This document shows positions 34,260 through 42,826 of a stretch of 42,964 nucleotides of DNA, in pieces (position 1 is the stretch's first letter; the number at the start of each line of letters is the position of its first letter). The position numbers and the translations under genes are program-made. A model generated the notes under the pieces. It saw only the letters and a list, made by a program, of their open reading frames with translations. It was not told the origin of the DNA and made no database searches. Source of the DNA: Bacteroidota bacterium (GTDB lineage: Bacteria; Bacteroidota; Bacteroidia; CAILMK01; JAAYUY01); assembly GCA_018698135.1 (NCBI GenBank), contig JABINZ010000287.1, forward strand, positions 1-42,964, in the 5' to 3' direction.

Positions 34260-35711
34260 TTGAAAGATATTCAAACCGATATCAGTAGTTATCTAGCTGG
34301 TAATGAAATATTCAGCTTAGTATCTGATTTATCCGATAAGTCCCAAACAGATGTTTATGTTGTTGGTGGTTTTGTCAGAGATCAGTTTCTTCATCGTCCA
34401 TCAAAAGATATCGATTTTGTTGTTGTTGGAGATGGTATTGAATTCGCAAAACTATTTGTTAAGTCGATTGGTCATAAAGCTGATTTGAATATTTTCAAAA
34501 CTTTTGGTACCGCAAACATCAAATTCAAAGGTTATGAAATTGAGTTTGTTGGTGCTCGCAAAGAGTCTTATCAGCTTAATTCCAGAAATCCAATTGTCAG
34601 TAAGGGTAGTTTCGAAGATGATTTGAATCGCAGAGATTTTACAATTAATGCGATGGCAATTAGTATGAGAAAGCAGGATTTTGGATCCTTAGTTGATCTT
34701 TTTTCTGGTTTGAATGACCTAAACAGTTGTATTCTACGCACTCCATTACATCCTGATAAAACATTTATTGACGATCCTTTGAGAATGATGCGTGCAGCTC
34801 GATTTGCTTCTCAACTTGGATTTAGCCTGCATCCTGATACTTTCGATTCGATATGCAAAAATGCAGATCGTTTGCAAATAATCACACAGGAAAGAATTAC
34901 AGATGAATTGAATAAGATCATGTGCTCACCAATACCTTCAATTGGATTTAAATTATTACATGATACTCACTTATTAGATTATATTCTTCCTGAATTGTTG
35001 GATTTGAAAGGAGCAGAAACCATTGATAATATCTCACACAAAGACAATTTTTATCATACGCTGCAAGTACTGGATAATATTTCTGAAGTTACTGATAATC
35101 TGTGGTTGCGTTGGGCATCACTTTTACACGATATTGGCAAACCTGCTACCAAAAAATTTGATAATAAAGTAGGCTGGTCCTTTCATGGGCATGAAGTAGT
35201 TGGATCGAGGATGGTTCCTCAGGTTTTTAAAAAGTTGAAGCTTCCAATGAATGAGAAAATGCGGTATGTAAGAAAAATGGTTTATCTGCATTTACGTCCT
35301 GTAGCTCTCACAAAAGAAGAAGTTACTGATTCAGCCATCAGACGATTAATAGTAGAGTCAGGTGATGATATAAATGACCTACTGGTACTTTGTAAAGCAG
35401 ATGTGACTTCAAAAAATCAAGAAAAAGTAAAAACTTTCTTGAGACGTTTTGATAATGTAAAAATCAAAATAGAAGAGGTCACTGAAAAGGATGAATTGAG
35501 AAATTGGAAGAATCCAATTGCTGGTGAAACCATCATGAAAGCATTAAAATTAAAGCCTTCCCGATTAGTTGGTGAAATAAAAGATGAAATAAAAGAAGCC
35601 ATTATGGAAGGGGTAATTGGAAATAATTATTCAGAAGCTTTTGCATTATTACTGAAAATTGCAAAAGAAAAAGGTCTTGAAGTTGATTTAAATGAAAACA
35701 AGGCTAATTAA
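34260..35711 (+). CDS. cca: CCA tRNA nucleotidyltransferase/HD-domain protein
   Basis: Class II tRNA nucleotidyltransferase of 483 aa that adds or repairs the 3' CCA end. The N-terminal polymerase head has VVGGFVRD (Gly36-Gly37, Arg40-Asp41) and SKDIDFVVVGDG (Asp50, Asp52 carboxylates). RRDFTINAMA and DPLRMMRAARFASQLGF form the neck. A C-terminal HD domain contains LLHDIGKPATKKF. The start is TTG at 34260, 37 bases after yidC; an upstream ATG in frame was not found. Confidence 0.93.
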   Translation: MKDIQTDISSYLAGNEIFSLVSDLSDKSQTDVYVVGGFVRDQFLHRPSKDIDFVVVGDGIEFAKLFVKSIGHKADLNIFKTFGTANIKFKGYEIEFVGARKESYQLNSRNPIVSKGSFEDDLNRRDFTINAMAISMRKQDFGSLVDLFSGLNDLNSCILRTPLHPDKTFIDDPLRMMRAARFASQLGFSLHPDTFDSICKNADRLQIITQERITDELNKIMCSPIPSIGFKLLHDTHLLDYILPELLDLKGAETIDNISHKDNFYHTLQVLDNISEVTDNLWLRWASLLHDIGKPATKKFDNKVGWSFHGHEVVGSRMVPQVFKKLKLPMNEKMRYVRKMVYLHLRPVALTKEEVTDSAIRRLIVESGDDINDLLVLCKADVTSKNQEKVKTFLRRFDNVKIKIEEVTEKDELRNWKNPIAGETIMKALKLKPSRLVGEIKDEIKEAIMEGVIGNNYSEAFALLLKIAKEKGLEVDLNENKAN

Positions 35712-35743
35712 TTGTCTCGTTTGCAATTTATAAACTAATTTTG
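35712..35743 (+). promoter_or_regulatory. Promoter of the ORF3-like/miaA pair
   Basis: TTG (35712-35714), 21 bases, then TAATTTTG (35736-35743), a full promoter match ending 22 nt before the ATG at 35766. Confidence 0.55.
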
Positions 35744-35765
35744 AAAGAGTAATCAAATTAATACC

Positions 35766-36392
35766 ATGTCAGTTTATAGTATAAAAATTTCTGTAAAGGA
35801 TGATCCGGATATTTTCAGGATTATTGACGTAGATGCAAATCATCCTTTGATTGTATTGCATAAAGCAATCCTGAATTCTGTGCATTTTGAAGATGGCGAA
35901 TTAGCATCTTTTTACCAGAATTATGATAGTAGAAGTGATCGTGAAGAATTTTGCTTAACTGACATGCAAAAGGAAGAAGGCGCTACATTGATGAAAGATG
36001 TTAGTATTGCTGATGTGTTAAAAGAAACTGGAGATAAACTGACTTATATTTATGATTTCTTAAACATGTGGAATTTTGAAGTTGAATTAGAAAGCATTAG
36101 AAAAGAAAAGTTAGAGAATGAAAAATTACCTAAATTAATAAAGTCCTCAGGTGATGATCCAAAACAAGAGTTATTTGCTGGTTTTGATGAAAAAAGCATG
36201 TCGGATGACGATATGGAATTATTGAAAAACTTGATAGAAAAGAATGATGATGTTTATGATGGAGGCAACGAATCGGATAAATTTGATTTAAAAGATTTGG
36301 ACGATCTGGATGATTATAAAGATGAATTAAGCGGATTTGAGAGTTTGGATAGTTTAGAAGAAGATTATCCTGACAATGATAATTATTATTAA
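35766..36392 (+). CDS. pRiA4b ORF3-like protein with acidic tail
   Basis: 208-aa protein. The first ~100 residues (YSIKISVKDDPDIFRIIDV, HPLIVLHKAIL, LTYIYDFLNMW...ELE) match the pattern of the plasmid pRiA4b ORF-3 domain, an all-beta fold of unknown function often near transposon genes. The C-terminal ~60 residues are very acidic (DLKDLDDLDDYKDELSG), as in disordered tails. It lies 8 bases upstream of miaA. Assignment is by pattern only. Confidence 0.75.
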   Translation: MSVYSIKISVKDDPDIFRIIDVDANHPLIVLHKAILNSVHFEDGELASFYQNYDSRSDREEFCLTDMQKEEGATLMKDVSIADVLKETGDKLTYIYDFLNMWNFEVELESIRKEKLENEKLPKLIKSSGDDPKQELFAGFDEKSMSDDDMELLKNLIEKNDDVYDGGNESDKFDLKDLDDLDDYKDELSGFESLDSLEEDYPDNDNYY

Positions 36393-36400
36393 TCCTTCAC

Positions 36401-37300
36401 ATGTCCAAAATTGTAGTCATTCAAGGCCCTACAGCATGTGGAAAAACTACTCTAGCTATCTCCCTTGCATTAAAGTTTGGTGCTGAAATTATTTCGGCCG
36501 ATTCTCGGCAATTTTACCATGAACTAAATATAGGAACAGCAAAACCCTCAGATACAGAGTTAGCTCAAGTAAAGCATCACTTTGTTGGTTTCGAATCGAT
36601 ATTGAATCCTGTAGATGTTTCTGCATTTGAGCAAGTTGCTTTAAAAACAATAAGCCAGTTATTGAAAGCTGGTAAATTGCCATTTCTAGTAGGTGGTTCA
36701 GGATTATTTATTGATACAGTTACCAAAGGAATAAACCATATTCCTGAAGTTGATAGCTCCATTAGACAAGAATTGGACTTACGCATGGAAAATGAAGGAC
36801 TTGCCATTTTGTCTGACGAATTGAAACAGCTGGATATCTTCACTTACAACAAAATAGATATACATAATCCCAGGCGAGTAATTCGAGCTTTAGAAGTATG
36901 CATAGGAACTGGAAAAGCTTTTTCTTATTATACAAATCAACAGTTACCAAAACGTGATTTTGAATCTGTTAAAATAGGCATCGAAGTTCCAATCGAAGTT
37001 TTATACAAGCGTATAGAAGACCGATGCGATCAAATGTTTGACAATGGATTAGTAAATGAAGTAGAAAGTTTGATTGAATTTCGTGAGCTGACTTCCTTGA
37101 AGACCATTGGCTATACTGAATTTTTTGATTATTTTGATCACAAATATTCACTTGATGAGGCCATTGCTAAGTTTAAGCAGCATAGCAGGAATTATGCAAA
37201 ACGACAAATGACTTGGTTAAGAAGAGACAAAGAGATTGTTTGGTTTCAGGCTAATGAAATTCAAAAGATGGAAGAATTTATTCGATCTTCATTGAATTAA
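36401..37300 (+). CDS. miaA: tRNA dimethylallyltransferase
   Basis: MiaA of 299 aa, which transfers the dimethylallyl group of DMAPP to A37 of tRNAs reading U-starting codons. The P-loop is GPTACGKTT (9-17), the catalytic Asp34 is in ISADSRQFY, and DIHNPRRVIRALEV and SLKTIGYTEF follow in the usual order. It consumes an isoprenoid that the mevalonate genes in this window would make. It is 8 bases after the ORF3-like gene and probably shares its promoter. Confidence 0.95.
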   Translation: MSKIVVIQGPTACGKTTLAISLALKFGAEIISADSRQFYHELNIGTAKPSDTELAQVKHHFVGFESILNPVDVSAFEQVALKTISQLLKAGKLPFLVGGSGLFIDTVTKGINHIPEVDSSIRQELDLRMENEGLAILSDELKQLDIFTYNKIDIHNPRRVIRALEVCIGTGKAFSYYTNQQLPKRDFESVKIGIEVPIEVLYKRIEDRCDQMFDNGLVNEVESLIEFRELTSLKTIGYTEFFDYFDHKYSLDEAIAKFKQHSRNYAKRQMTWLRRDKEIVWFQANEIQKMEEFIRSSLN

Positions 37301-37378
37301 ACACATATTTATTTTGTTCTTATTATACAATTCCTAATATTTACATCCTGAACAAATAGCCATTTAAAATCCTTAGAA

Positions 37379-38128
37379 ATGATTGATGCCATTTTTAATC
37401 ATAAAAGTATACGTAAGTATAAAAATACGCCAATTGATGCCTCGACATTAAACACTGTTTTGGAGGCTGCAAGCAGAGCGTCTACTACCGGTAATATGCA
37501 GGTGTATAGTATTGTAGTTTCAAAATCTCAAGAAATACGAGATGAACTATTAGGTTGCCATTTTAATCAGGCTATGGTCAGTGAGGCACCTGTTGTATTA
37601 ACCTTTTGTGCAGATATAAATCGTTTCAACAAATGGTGTAAGTTAAGTAAGGCTGAGCCTGGTTATGATAACTTTCTGTTTTTCTTTACTGCAGCCATCG
37701 ATGCTTTATTAGCAGCTCAAAATGCTTGTATTGCTGCTGAGGATCAAGGATTGGGGATATGTTATTTAGGAACTACTATCTATTTAGCTGATAAAATAAT
37801 TGATGTTCTTAACCTGCCTAAAGGTGTTGTACCTATTACTACAGTGGTTGTTGGCTATCCGGATGAAAATCCAGGTTTAACAGATCGCTTACCTTTAGAA
37901 GCCATTGTTCATGAAGATACCTATCAGGATTATTCAGATGAAACAATCAAATCTCTTTTTGAAGAGAAGGAGAACATGAACTTTTACAAAGAAATTGTGA
38001 AAGAAAATGATGTTGAAACATTAGCCCAGGTTTTTACAGATAAACGCTACAAAAAAACAGATAATCTCCATTTTTCAAAAGCTTTTCTTGAAGTGATCAC
38101 GAAGCAAGGCTTTATGAATAATGATTAA
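37379..38128 (+). CDS. NfsA/FRP-like nitroreductase
   Basis: FMN-dependent oxidoreductase of 249 aa. FMN-binding residues are in HKSIRKYKNTPI (Arg12 region) and the AASRASTTGNMQVYS loop; the second part GICYLGT...LNLPKGVVPITTVVVGYPDE is the typical NfsA/flavin-reductase end. Family members reduce nitroaromatics, quinones or flavins with NADPH. The C-terminal ~45 residues (FYKEIVKENDVETLAQVF) are an extra helical tail. It stands alone, with a hairpin and dispersed repeats downstream. Confidence 0.88.
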   Translation: MIDAIFNHKSIRKYKNTPIDASTLNTVLEAASRASTTGNMQVYSIVVSKSQEIRDELLGCHFNQAMVSEAPVVLTFCADINRFNKWCKLSKAEPGYDNFLFFFTAAIDALLAAQNACIAAEDQGLGICYLGTTIYLADKIIDVLNLPKGVVPITTVVVGYPDENPGLTDRLPLEAIVHEDTYQDYSDETIKSLFEEKENMNFYKEIVKENDVETLAQVFTDKRYKKTDNLHFSKAFLEVITKQGFMNND

Positions 38129-38154
38129 GGAATTTCGAATTGTTTCAATACATT

Positions 38155-38215
38155 TCCTATTCTTAGTCTGTAGAAATAGCCTTGTGTTTGGGGACTCAGG
38201 ATTATGAAATTGAAT
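38155..38215. repeat. Dispersed repeat copy A (diverged)
   Basis: The stretch around TAGAAATAGCCTTGTGTTTGG is a diverged copy of the 61-base repeat described for the following entry. A GGGGACT (38190-38196) inside it pairs with AGTCCCC at 38230-38236. Confidence 0.45.
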
Positions 38216-38248
38216 TAATACTTGTCCATAGTCCCCACGCCTTTCGCC

Positions 38249-38272
38249 ATTGTTGGTGTTATCACCAACAAT
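38249..38272. repeat. Perfect hairpin, possible terminator
   Basis: ATTGTTGGTG and CACCAACAAT form a perfect 10-base stem with a TTAT loop. It lies between the nitroreductase and the convergent rapA gene. The sequence after it is AT-rich but has no clean T-run on either strand. Confidence 0.6.
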
Positions 38273-38307
38273 TAATAATAATTTAGTGAAAACACCAAAT
38301 AAGGCAA

Positions 38308-38368
38308 CCCCACTAACAGTAGTTTGTAGAAATGGCTTTGAGATTTAGGACTAAGGATTAATTAACTC
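38308..38368. repeat. Dispersed direct repeat copy B
   Basis: 61-base element starting CCCCACTA and ending AAGGATTAATTAACTC. By hand count it agrees with copy C at 42460-42520 in 47 of 61 positions without gaps, in the same orientation. Its last 11 bases are the end of the rapA coding region, including the stop. Confidence 0.6.
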
Positions 38369-41237
38369 TAATAAGTTGGAGTGCATCCAACCTGATTCTT
38401 GCCTCACTAATGAGGTTTGCAAGAGTTGACTGTTCTTGTAAAGCAATCTGAATTTCTTCCGGTCGAATGTGCTTATTTTTTTTTTGTAACAATTTAAGTC
38501 GATCGATTTCGTGATCCAGAGTGAAATTCATCTTTTTCATCCCATTTGCTACTTCTGTTGCCCCTAAGGCTTCAGCAATTTTGGAGGCTTCTGACATCAT
38601 ATTAGGAAGAATGCTTTCCATAAAGCTGTCATTATCTATCAAATCGTCCATTTTACCGGGTAGCAATTGTTGGTCAAAGGTTTCAACTGAATATAAATGA
38701 GTTACATCCGTGCAACTGTGGTCAACAACAACTCTCAGGGGTGTATTGGGCAGAAAACGATCCACATAAATGCTTTGTTCTCCTGCTGTTTCAAGAACAA
38801 AAAGTAGCTCCAGGAGCAGGGCAGGGTTTCCTTTTTTACGAAGGACTCCAAAACTGACAGCTCCAGTTCCTGAACTCAATACCATGTCAATGGCATCTGT
38901 TACCATAGGATGATCCCAGCTGAGGAAACGAATATCTTCCCGGCTCAGTGCTCGCTTACGATCAAATGTGATTGAAACACCTGTATTTGGAATCGAAGGA
39001 AAAACCTCATTATTGGTTCTGTCAGGATGCAATAAATAGGTTTGGGGAGCAAGGTCTTCTATTTCAACACCAAAATGGTCAAAGACATTGTTCATGTATA
39101 TTTCAAGACTCATATTAAGGTCTTCTGCCTTGATCAGCTCAACCAGTTTTTTTGCAATTTCAGGACGATAGGAATTCATTTCCAGTAAACGATCGCGCCC
39201 GTCTGCAAGGGTCTTTTTTAATTCTTTTTGGAAAATAGCTGTTTCAGCGATCAATGATTTCAATTGCTTTTCAGCATCAGGTGATGAGAGCGATATGGCA
39301 GTCTTGAGCAGACGATCGCTAAATAACTGAGCCAGTTGATTACCTCCTTCAAGGTTTTCCCTAAAAGCATCTAATCCTTCATGAAACCATCTGACAAGTA
39401 CTTCTTGAGGGCTTCCTTCCAGGTATGGGACATGAATGTGGATATCATTTGACTGACCGATCCGGTCGAGGCGGCCTATTCGTTGTTCCAACAATTCTGG
39501 ATGAAATGGCAAATCGAATAAAATGAGGTGATTTGCGAATTGAAAATTTCTTCCCTCGCTTCCTATTTCGGAACATATAAGTAATCGGGCACCATCTGTT
39601 TCTGAAAACCAAGCTGCATTTCTATCCCGTTGGACAATAGTGAGATCCTCATGAAAAACACCAACTTTCAGATTAATTCGATTAACTAGTGCCTGTTCCA
39701 AGGCAATCACCTTTTCTTTACTCCTGCAGATGAGTAGTGCTTTTGCAGGGTGTAGATCCTCCATTTTTTTTACAAGCCAGTCAACTCTTGGATCATTAGT
39801 GAACCAAAATTGTTGTTTAACCGAAGAGTCCACAGTAGACTCCATATCCACTAAAAACTCCTTTGACAAACGCTCTTTCCAAAGGTCAGACTCGTCTACG
39901 CCCTTGATTGGAATCAAGTGAGCCTTTCGCTTTGGAAAGCCGCTCATTGCTGATCGTGTATTTCGGAATACAACCCGGCCTGGTCCATGTTGGTCAAGCA
40001 AATCCTCGATTAGATTCTTCTGTGCTGAATATCCACCTACAGCCAGAGAATCTATTCTTTCTTTGCCAAATATCGATTGTAGTAAACTTTTATCCTTAGC
40101 CCGTAAAGATTTGCCTAATGATAATTTTTCAACAACATCAGCAATCTCTTTATGATCTGAAGATTCGTTTTTGAAAGCATCATAATCAGCGTATCTGTCA
40201 GGATCAAGTAAACGAAGTCGTGCAAAATGACTTTGAAGTCCCAATTGCTCAGGGGTAGCTGTCAGGAGAAGTAAGCCTTTTGCAACTTTACTCAATTGTT
40301 CAACAACACTGTAGGCTGGACTGACTTTATCAACTGACCATTCCAGATGATGTGCTTCATCTACAACCAGCATATCCCAATTGGCCGATAGTGCTTGTCG
40401 GGCTCTAATCTCTGAACCTGCTAAGAAAGCCGTACTACAAATGATTGATTGATTGTCCAGAAAAGGGTTTCCATCTGGTGCGCTCTTGTCAATTGAGGAA
40501 CAACGCTCTTCATCAAAAATGTGAAACCACAGATTAAATCTTCGAAGTAATTCGACAAACCATTGATGAACAAGTGACTCAGGAACGAGAATCAAAACTC
40601 TTGATATCCGCCCACTTAAAAGTAAACGATGCAGAATTAAGCAAGCCTCTATTGTTTTTCCAAGACCTACCTGGTCTGACAGCAGGACACGAGGGGCATA
40701 TCGCATACTCACCTCATGTGCAATGTAAAGTTGATGAGGAATCAGATCGATTCGGCCACCGACAAATCCATTTACAGGAGAAATTCTCCTATTATGATCA
40801 TGTTGAAGAGTCTTCCTGCGTAATGAAAATAGTTCTGGTGTGTCCACATCTCCCATGGAAAGTCGATCATCTAAACCATATTTTACTGACACATCTCCAA
40901 TATCTGCCTCAGATAATGTCCAATCTTGACCAAAATAAGTGAATAATTTGCCATCTTCATGAACTCGTTCAATTAGCATTGAACGTTTATTGGTGTCCAC
41001 AATTGTATCCCCCGGCTTGAAGAATACTCTGCGAACCGGAGCATTTTCTATAGCATAAAGTCGGGTTTCACCGGATACTGGAAAATGTATCTTTACCCGA
41101 CTTTTACTGATTTCAGTAACGATTCCTAGTCCGAGTTCAGGCTCACCTTCACTAGTCCATCTTTGATCAGGAAAGAAAATTTCCATATTGTGATTCATAT
41201 TTGTTGATGATTCATCACCTTTTTGGGATGGTATCAT
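38358..41237 (-). CDS. rapA: RNA polymerase-associated SWI2/SNF2 protein RapA
   Basis: 959-aa homologue of E. coli RapA (968 aa), alike from end to end. The N-terminal Tudor-like part (DQRWTSEGEPELGLGIV, VSGETRLYAIENAPVRRVFF) precedes the ATPase lobes: Walker A GLGKT (191-195), DEAH box 293-296 (VVDEAHHLEW), TATPEQLG, RNTRSAMSGFPKR and the motif V/VI region CSEIGSEGRNFQFANHLILFDLP...RIGRLDRIGQ. The C-terminal RapA domain (ISFLSWDHPMVTDAIDMVLS-like block, RLDALQLI end) is also present. RapA recycles stalled RNA polymerase. Start is uncertain: Met14 (41198) or Met18 (41186) fit better with the E. coli start than 41237. The gene is unusual for Bacteroidota and flanked by repeats. Confidence 0.93.
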   Translation of the reverse strand: MIPSQKGDESSTNMNHNMEIFFPDQRWTSEGEPELGLGIVTEISKSRVKIHFPVSGETRLYAIENAPVRRVFFKPGDTIVDTNKRSMLIERVHEDGKLFTYFGQDWTLSEADIGDVSVKYGLDDRLSMGDVDTPELFSLRRKTLQHDHNRRISPVNGFVGGRIDLIPHQLYIAHEVSMRYAPRVLLSDQVGLGKTIEACLILHRLLLSGRISRVLILVPESLVHQWFVELLRRFNLWFHIFDEERCSSIDKSAPDGNPFLDNQSIICSTAFLAGSEIRARQALSANWDMLVVDEAHHLEWSVDKVSPAYSVVEQLSKVAKGLLLLTATPEQLGLQSHFARLRLLDPDRYADYDAFKNESSDHKEIADVVEKLSLGKSLRAKDKSLLQSIFGKERIDSLAVGGYSAQKNLIEDLLDQHGPGRVVFRNTRSAMSGFPKRKAHLIPIKGVDESDLWKERLSKEFLVDMESTVDSSVKQQFWFTNDPRVDWLVKKMEDLHPAKALLICRSKEKVIALEQALVNRINLKVGVFHEDLTIVQRDRNAAWFSETDGARLLICSEIGSEGRNFQFANHLILFDLPFHPELLEQRIGRLDRIGQSNDIHIHVPYLEGSPQEVLVRWFHEGLDAFRENLEGGNQLAQLFSDRLLKTAISLSSPDAEKQLKSLIAETAIFQKELKKTLADGRDRLLEMNSYRPEIAKKLVELIKAEDLNMSLEIYMNNVFDHFGVEIEDLAPQTYLLHPDRTNNEVFPSIPNTGVSITFDRKRALSREDIRFLSWDHPMVTDAIDMVLSSGTGAVSFGVLRKKGNPALLLELLFVLETAGEQSIYVDRFLPNTPLRVVVDHSCTDVTHLYSVETFDQQLLPGKMDDLIDNDSFMESILPNMMSEASKIAEALGATEVANGMKKMNFTLDHEIDRLKLLQKKNKHIRPEEIQIALQEQSTLANLISEARIRLDALQLIRVN

Positions 41238-41539
41238 GGTGTGAAAAAATGAAGACTAATGCATAATTTGCTTTATACAAACGAAAATAAAAGCCCTTTT
41301 TCAATGGCACGAAGAAAAAGAAAGTAGATGAGATAACAAAAGCCTGAGTTGAATAATTGGCAATTGAATTAAATAGTTTTGGCTGACCCAATTAGGGCAA
41401 TACTTATGGGTTAAACAATGTATTCTATTATAGTCCGTAGTAAACTTGCTACTAATCCAAGCTACCGGCCGATAGCTGGGTGAATATAAGATTGCGTTAT
41501 TGTATATAGTGCTATTTAGAATGTATTAATAAATTTTAG
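41238..41539. other. Gene-free stretch upstream of rapA
   Basis: About 320 bases between the divergent rapA and the 298-aa gene, with no credible ORF. It contains ATTATAGTCCGTAG (41427-41440), nearly repeated at 42564-42577 (one C/T change), and a short hairpin AGCTA-N8-TAGCT (41460-41477). Confidence 0.45.
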
Positions 41540-41547
41540 TATATTTG
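41540..41547 (+). promoter_or_regulatory. -7 box of the 298-aa exported protein gene
   Basis: TATATTTG matches TAnnTTTG and ends 12 nt before the ATG at 41560. It overlaps the TTG at 41545, ruling that out as the start. Confidence 0.5.
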
Positions 41548-41559
41548 ATAAAAAATATC

Positions 41560-42456
41560 ATGAAAAAACTACTAATTACTATTCCATTTTTAATTTTATA
41601 TTTTATTAGTTTTGCCAATGGAATACAAATAAGCCCCCAGTCTTTTGAATGTGATACTGTTATAATAGGATCTGAAATAGAAATAATATATACAATAAGC
41701 AATACATCTAATTCGACTACTGAAATTCTTAATATCAAATATCTTTCACCTGATATTTCACATTCACTTGATTCGAAATATATTTCACCAAATTCTCAAA
41801 CCATACTAAAAATTATTTTCACTCCACCTATAGTAGGAATGTTTTATAAATCTATTCAGATAGTCACTGCAGAAGGTATGGAGGTTGTTTTTTTTAAAGG
41901 TTACGCAGTTGAGGGTGAACAATCTAAGCATCAGGAAACAATTGACACTGGTTTTACTTTTCGTAATAGCTTATGGGGGATGACAAAAGATGAAGTATTA
42001 AATTCGGAGAAGTTACCAGATCCAATTAATAAAGATGATATTATTGGTTACAGTTCCACAATAGCAGGCTTTGATTGTTTCATATTTTATATTTTTATTG
42101 AAAATAAATTAGTTCGATCAAAATATGTTTTTACTCAAGTGCATTCTAATGAAAATGATTTTATTTCAGATTATTATTCTCTAAAAAATATTTTGAAAGA
42201 AAAATATCATGATCCAAGTCTGGATAAGATTTTCTGGAAAAATGATTTGTATAAAAACGATCATGATCAATGGGGATTTGCTATCAGTCTTGGCCATTTA
42301 AGCTATTACTCGGTTTGGGTAACATCAAGAACAAAAATTTATCTTTATTTAACAGGGGAAAATTATAAAACTAAATTAGAAATCGAATATGTTAGTATTG
42401 ATTTATTGGATTTTGAAAAGGAAAAGAAAAAAGAAAAAGTATTAGAAGATTTTTGA
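41560..42456 (+). CDS. Exported protein with DUF1573-like beta domain, unknown function
   Basis: 298-aa exported protein, starting at ATG 41560. The signal peptide ends about ISFANG. The next ~100 residues (ISPQSFECDTVIIGSEIEIIYTI, SPNSQTILKIIFTPP, VGMFYKSIQIVTAEG) have the Ig-like layout of DUF1573/ASH domains. The C-terminal half begins FRNSLWGMTKDEVLNSE, a 'WGM...EV' pattern common in small Bacteroidota/Firmicutes proteins of unknown role, then beta-rich sequence with many aromatic residues. The sequence is more AT-rich, to the eye, than rapA next to it. Confidence 0.75.
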   Translation: MKKLLITIPFLILYFISFANGIQISPQSFECDTVIIGSEIEIIYTISNTSNSTTEILNIKYLSPDISHSLDSKYISPNSQTILKIIFTPPIVGMFYKSIQIVTAEGMEVVFFKGYAVEGEQSKHQETIDTGFTFRNSLWGMTKDEVLNSEKLPDPINKDDIIGYSSTIAGFDCFIFYIFIENKLVRSKYVFTQVHSNENDFISDYYSLKNILKEKYHDPSLDKIFWKNDLYKNDHDQWGFAISLGHLSYYSVWVTSRTKIYLYLTGENYKTKLEIEYVSIDLLDFEKEKKKEKVLEDF

Positions 42457-42459
42457 TGC

Positions 42460-42520
42460 CCCCACTATCCTTAGTATATAGAAATGGCCTTGTGTTAGGA
42501 GAACAAGGATTAATTAACTC
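42460..42520. repeat. Dispersed direct repeat copy C
   Basis: Second clear copy of the 61-base element of 38308-38368, same orientation, starting 4 bases after the stop of the 298-aa gene. The two copies bracket rapA and that gene, about 4.15 kb apart. Confidence 0.6.
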
Positions 42521-42826
42521 GAATTTTTATTTAAAGTGAGAACAAAAAAAACATATTGAATCAATTATAGCCCGTAGACCCCTTTCTTCGAACCCAAGAC
42601 TGACTAATGAAAGGTAGGGAACTTGAGCAAACTGGAAATACTATCTTATTTAAGATAACTATTAATTATCGACTAAGTCTTTTATTACTATATAGTTGCT
42701 TAAGTATTTCTTCCTGTGTTGAATTCCGAAGCCCTGGTAAAATAGGTTTCAACTCGCTTTCAGCACCAAAGAAAACAATATGCGCTTTGGTAACTAAGTG
42801 AATATTGATCTTAAGAATTTCTGATG
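42521..42826. other. Gene-poor stretch before the insertion sequence
   Basis: About 300 bases with no convincing gene. A 64-codon frame (42607-42801) is discussed among rejected items. It contains ATTATAGCCCGTAG at 42564-42577, a near repeat of 41427-41440. Confidence 0.4.

Noticed and set aside
35766-36392. ORF3-like protein as sign of a transposon
   Set aside because: The family is often near plasmids and transposons, but here the gene has a normal promoter, lies 8 bases from miaA and has no transposase or terminal repeats around it.
40574-40942. 122-codon plus-strand ORF inside rapA
   Set aside because: It runs opposite to the conserved ATPase core of RapA and has no recognisable features.
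42607-42801. 64-codon ORF with a hydrophobic segment and an SISSC lipobox-like end
   Set aside because: The hydrophobic part is preceded by 20 unremarkable residues, no promoter box or partner gene is evident, and it lies in repeat-rich DNA just before an insertion sequence. It could be a remnant, but I cannot support it as a gene.
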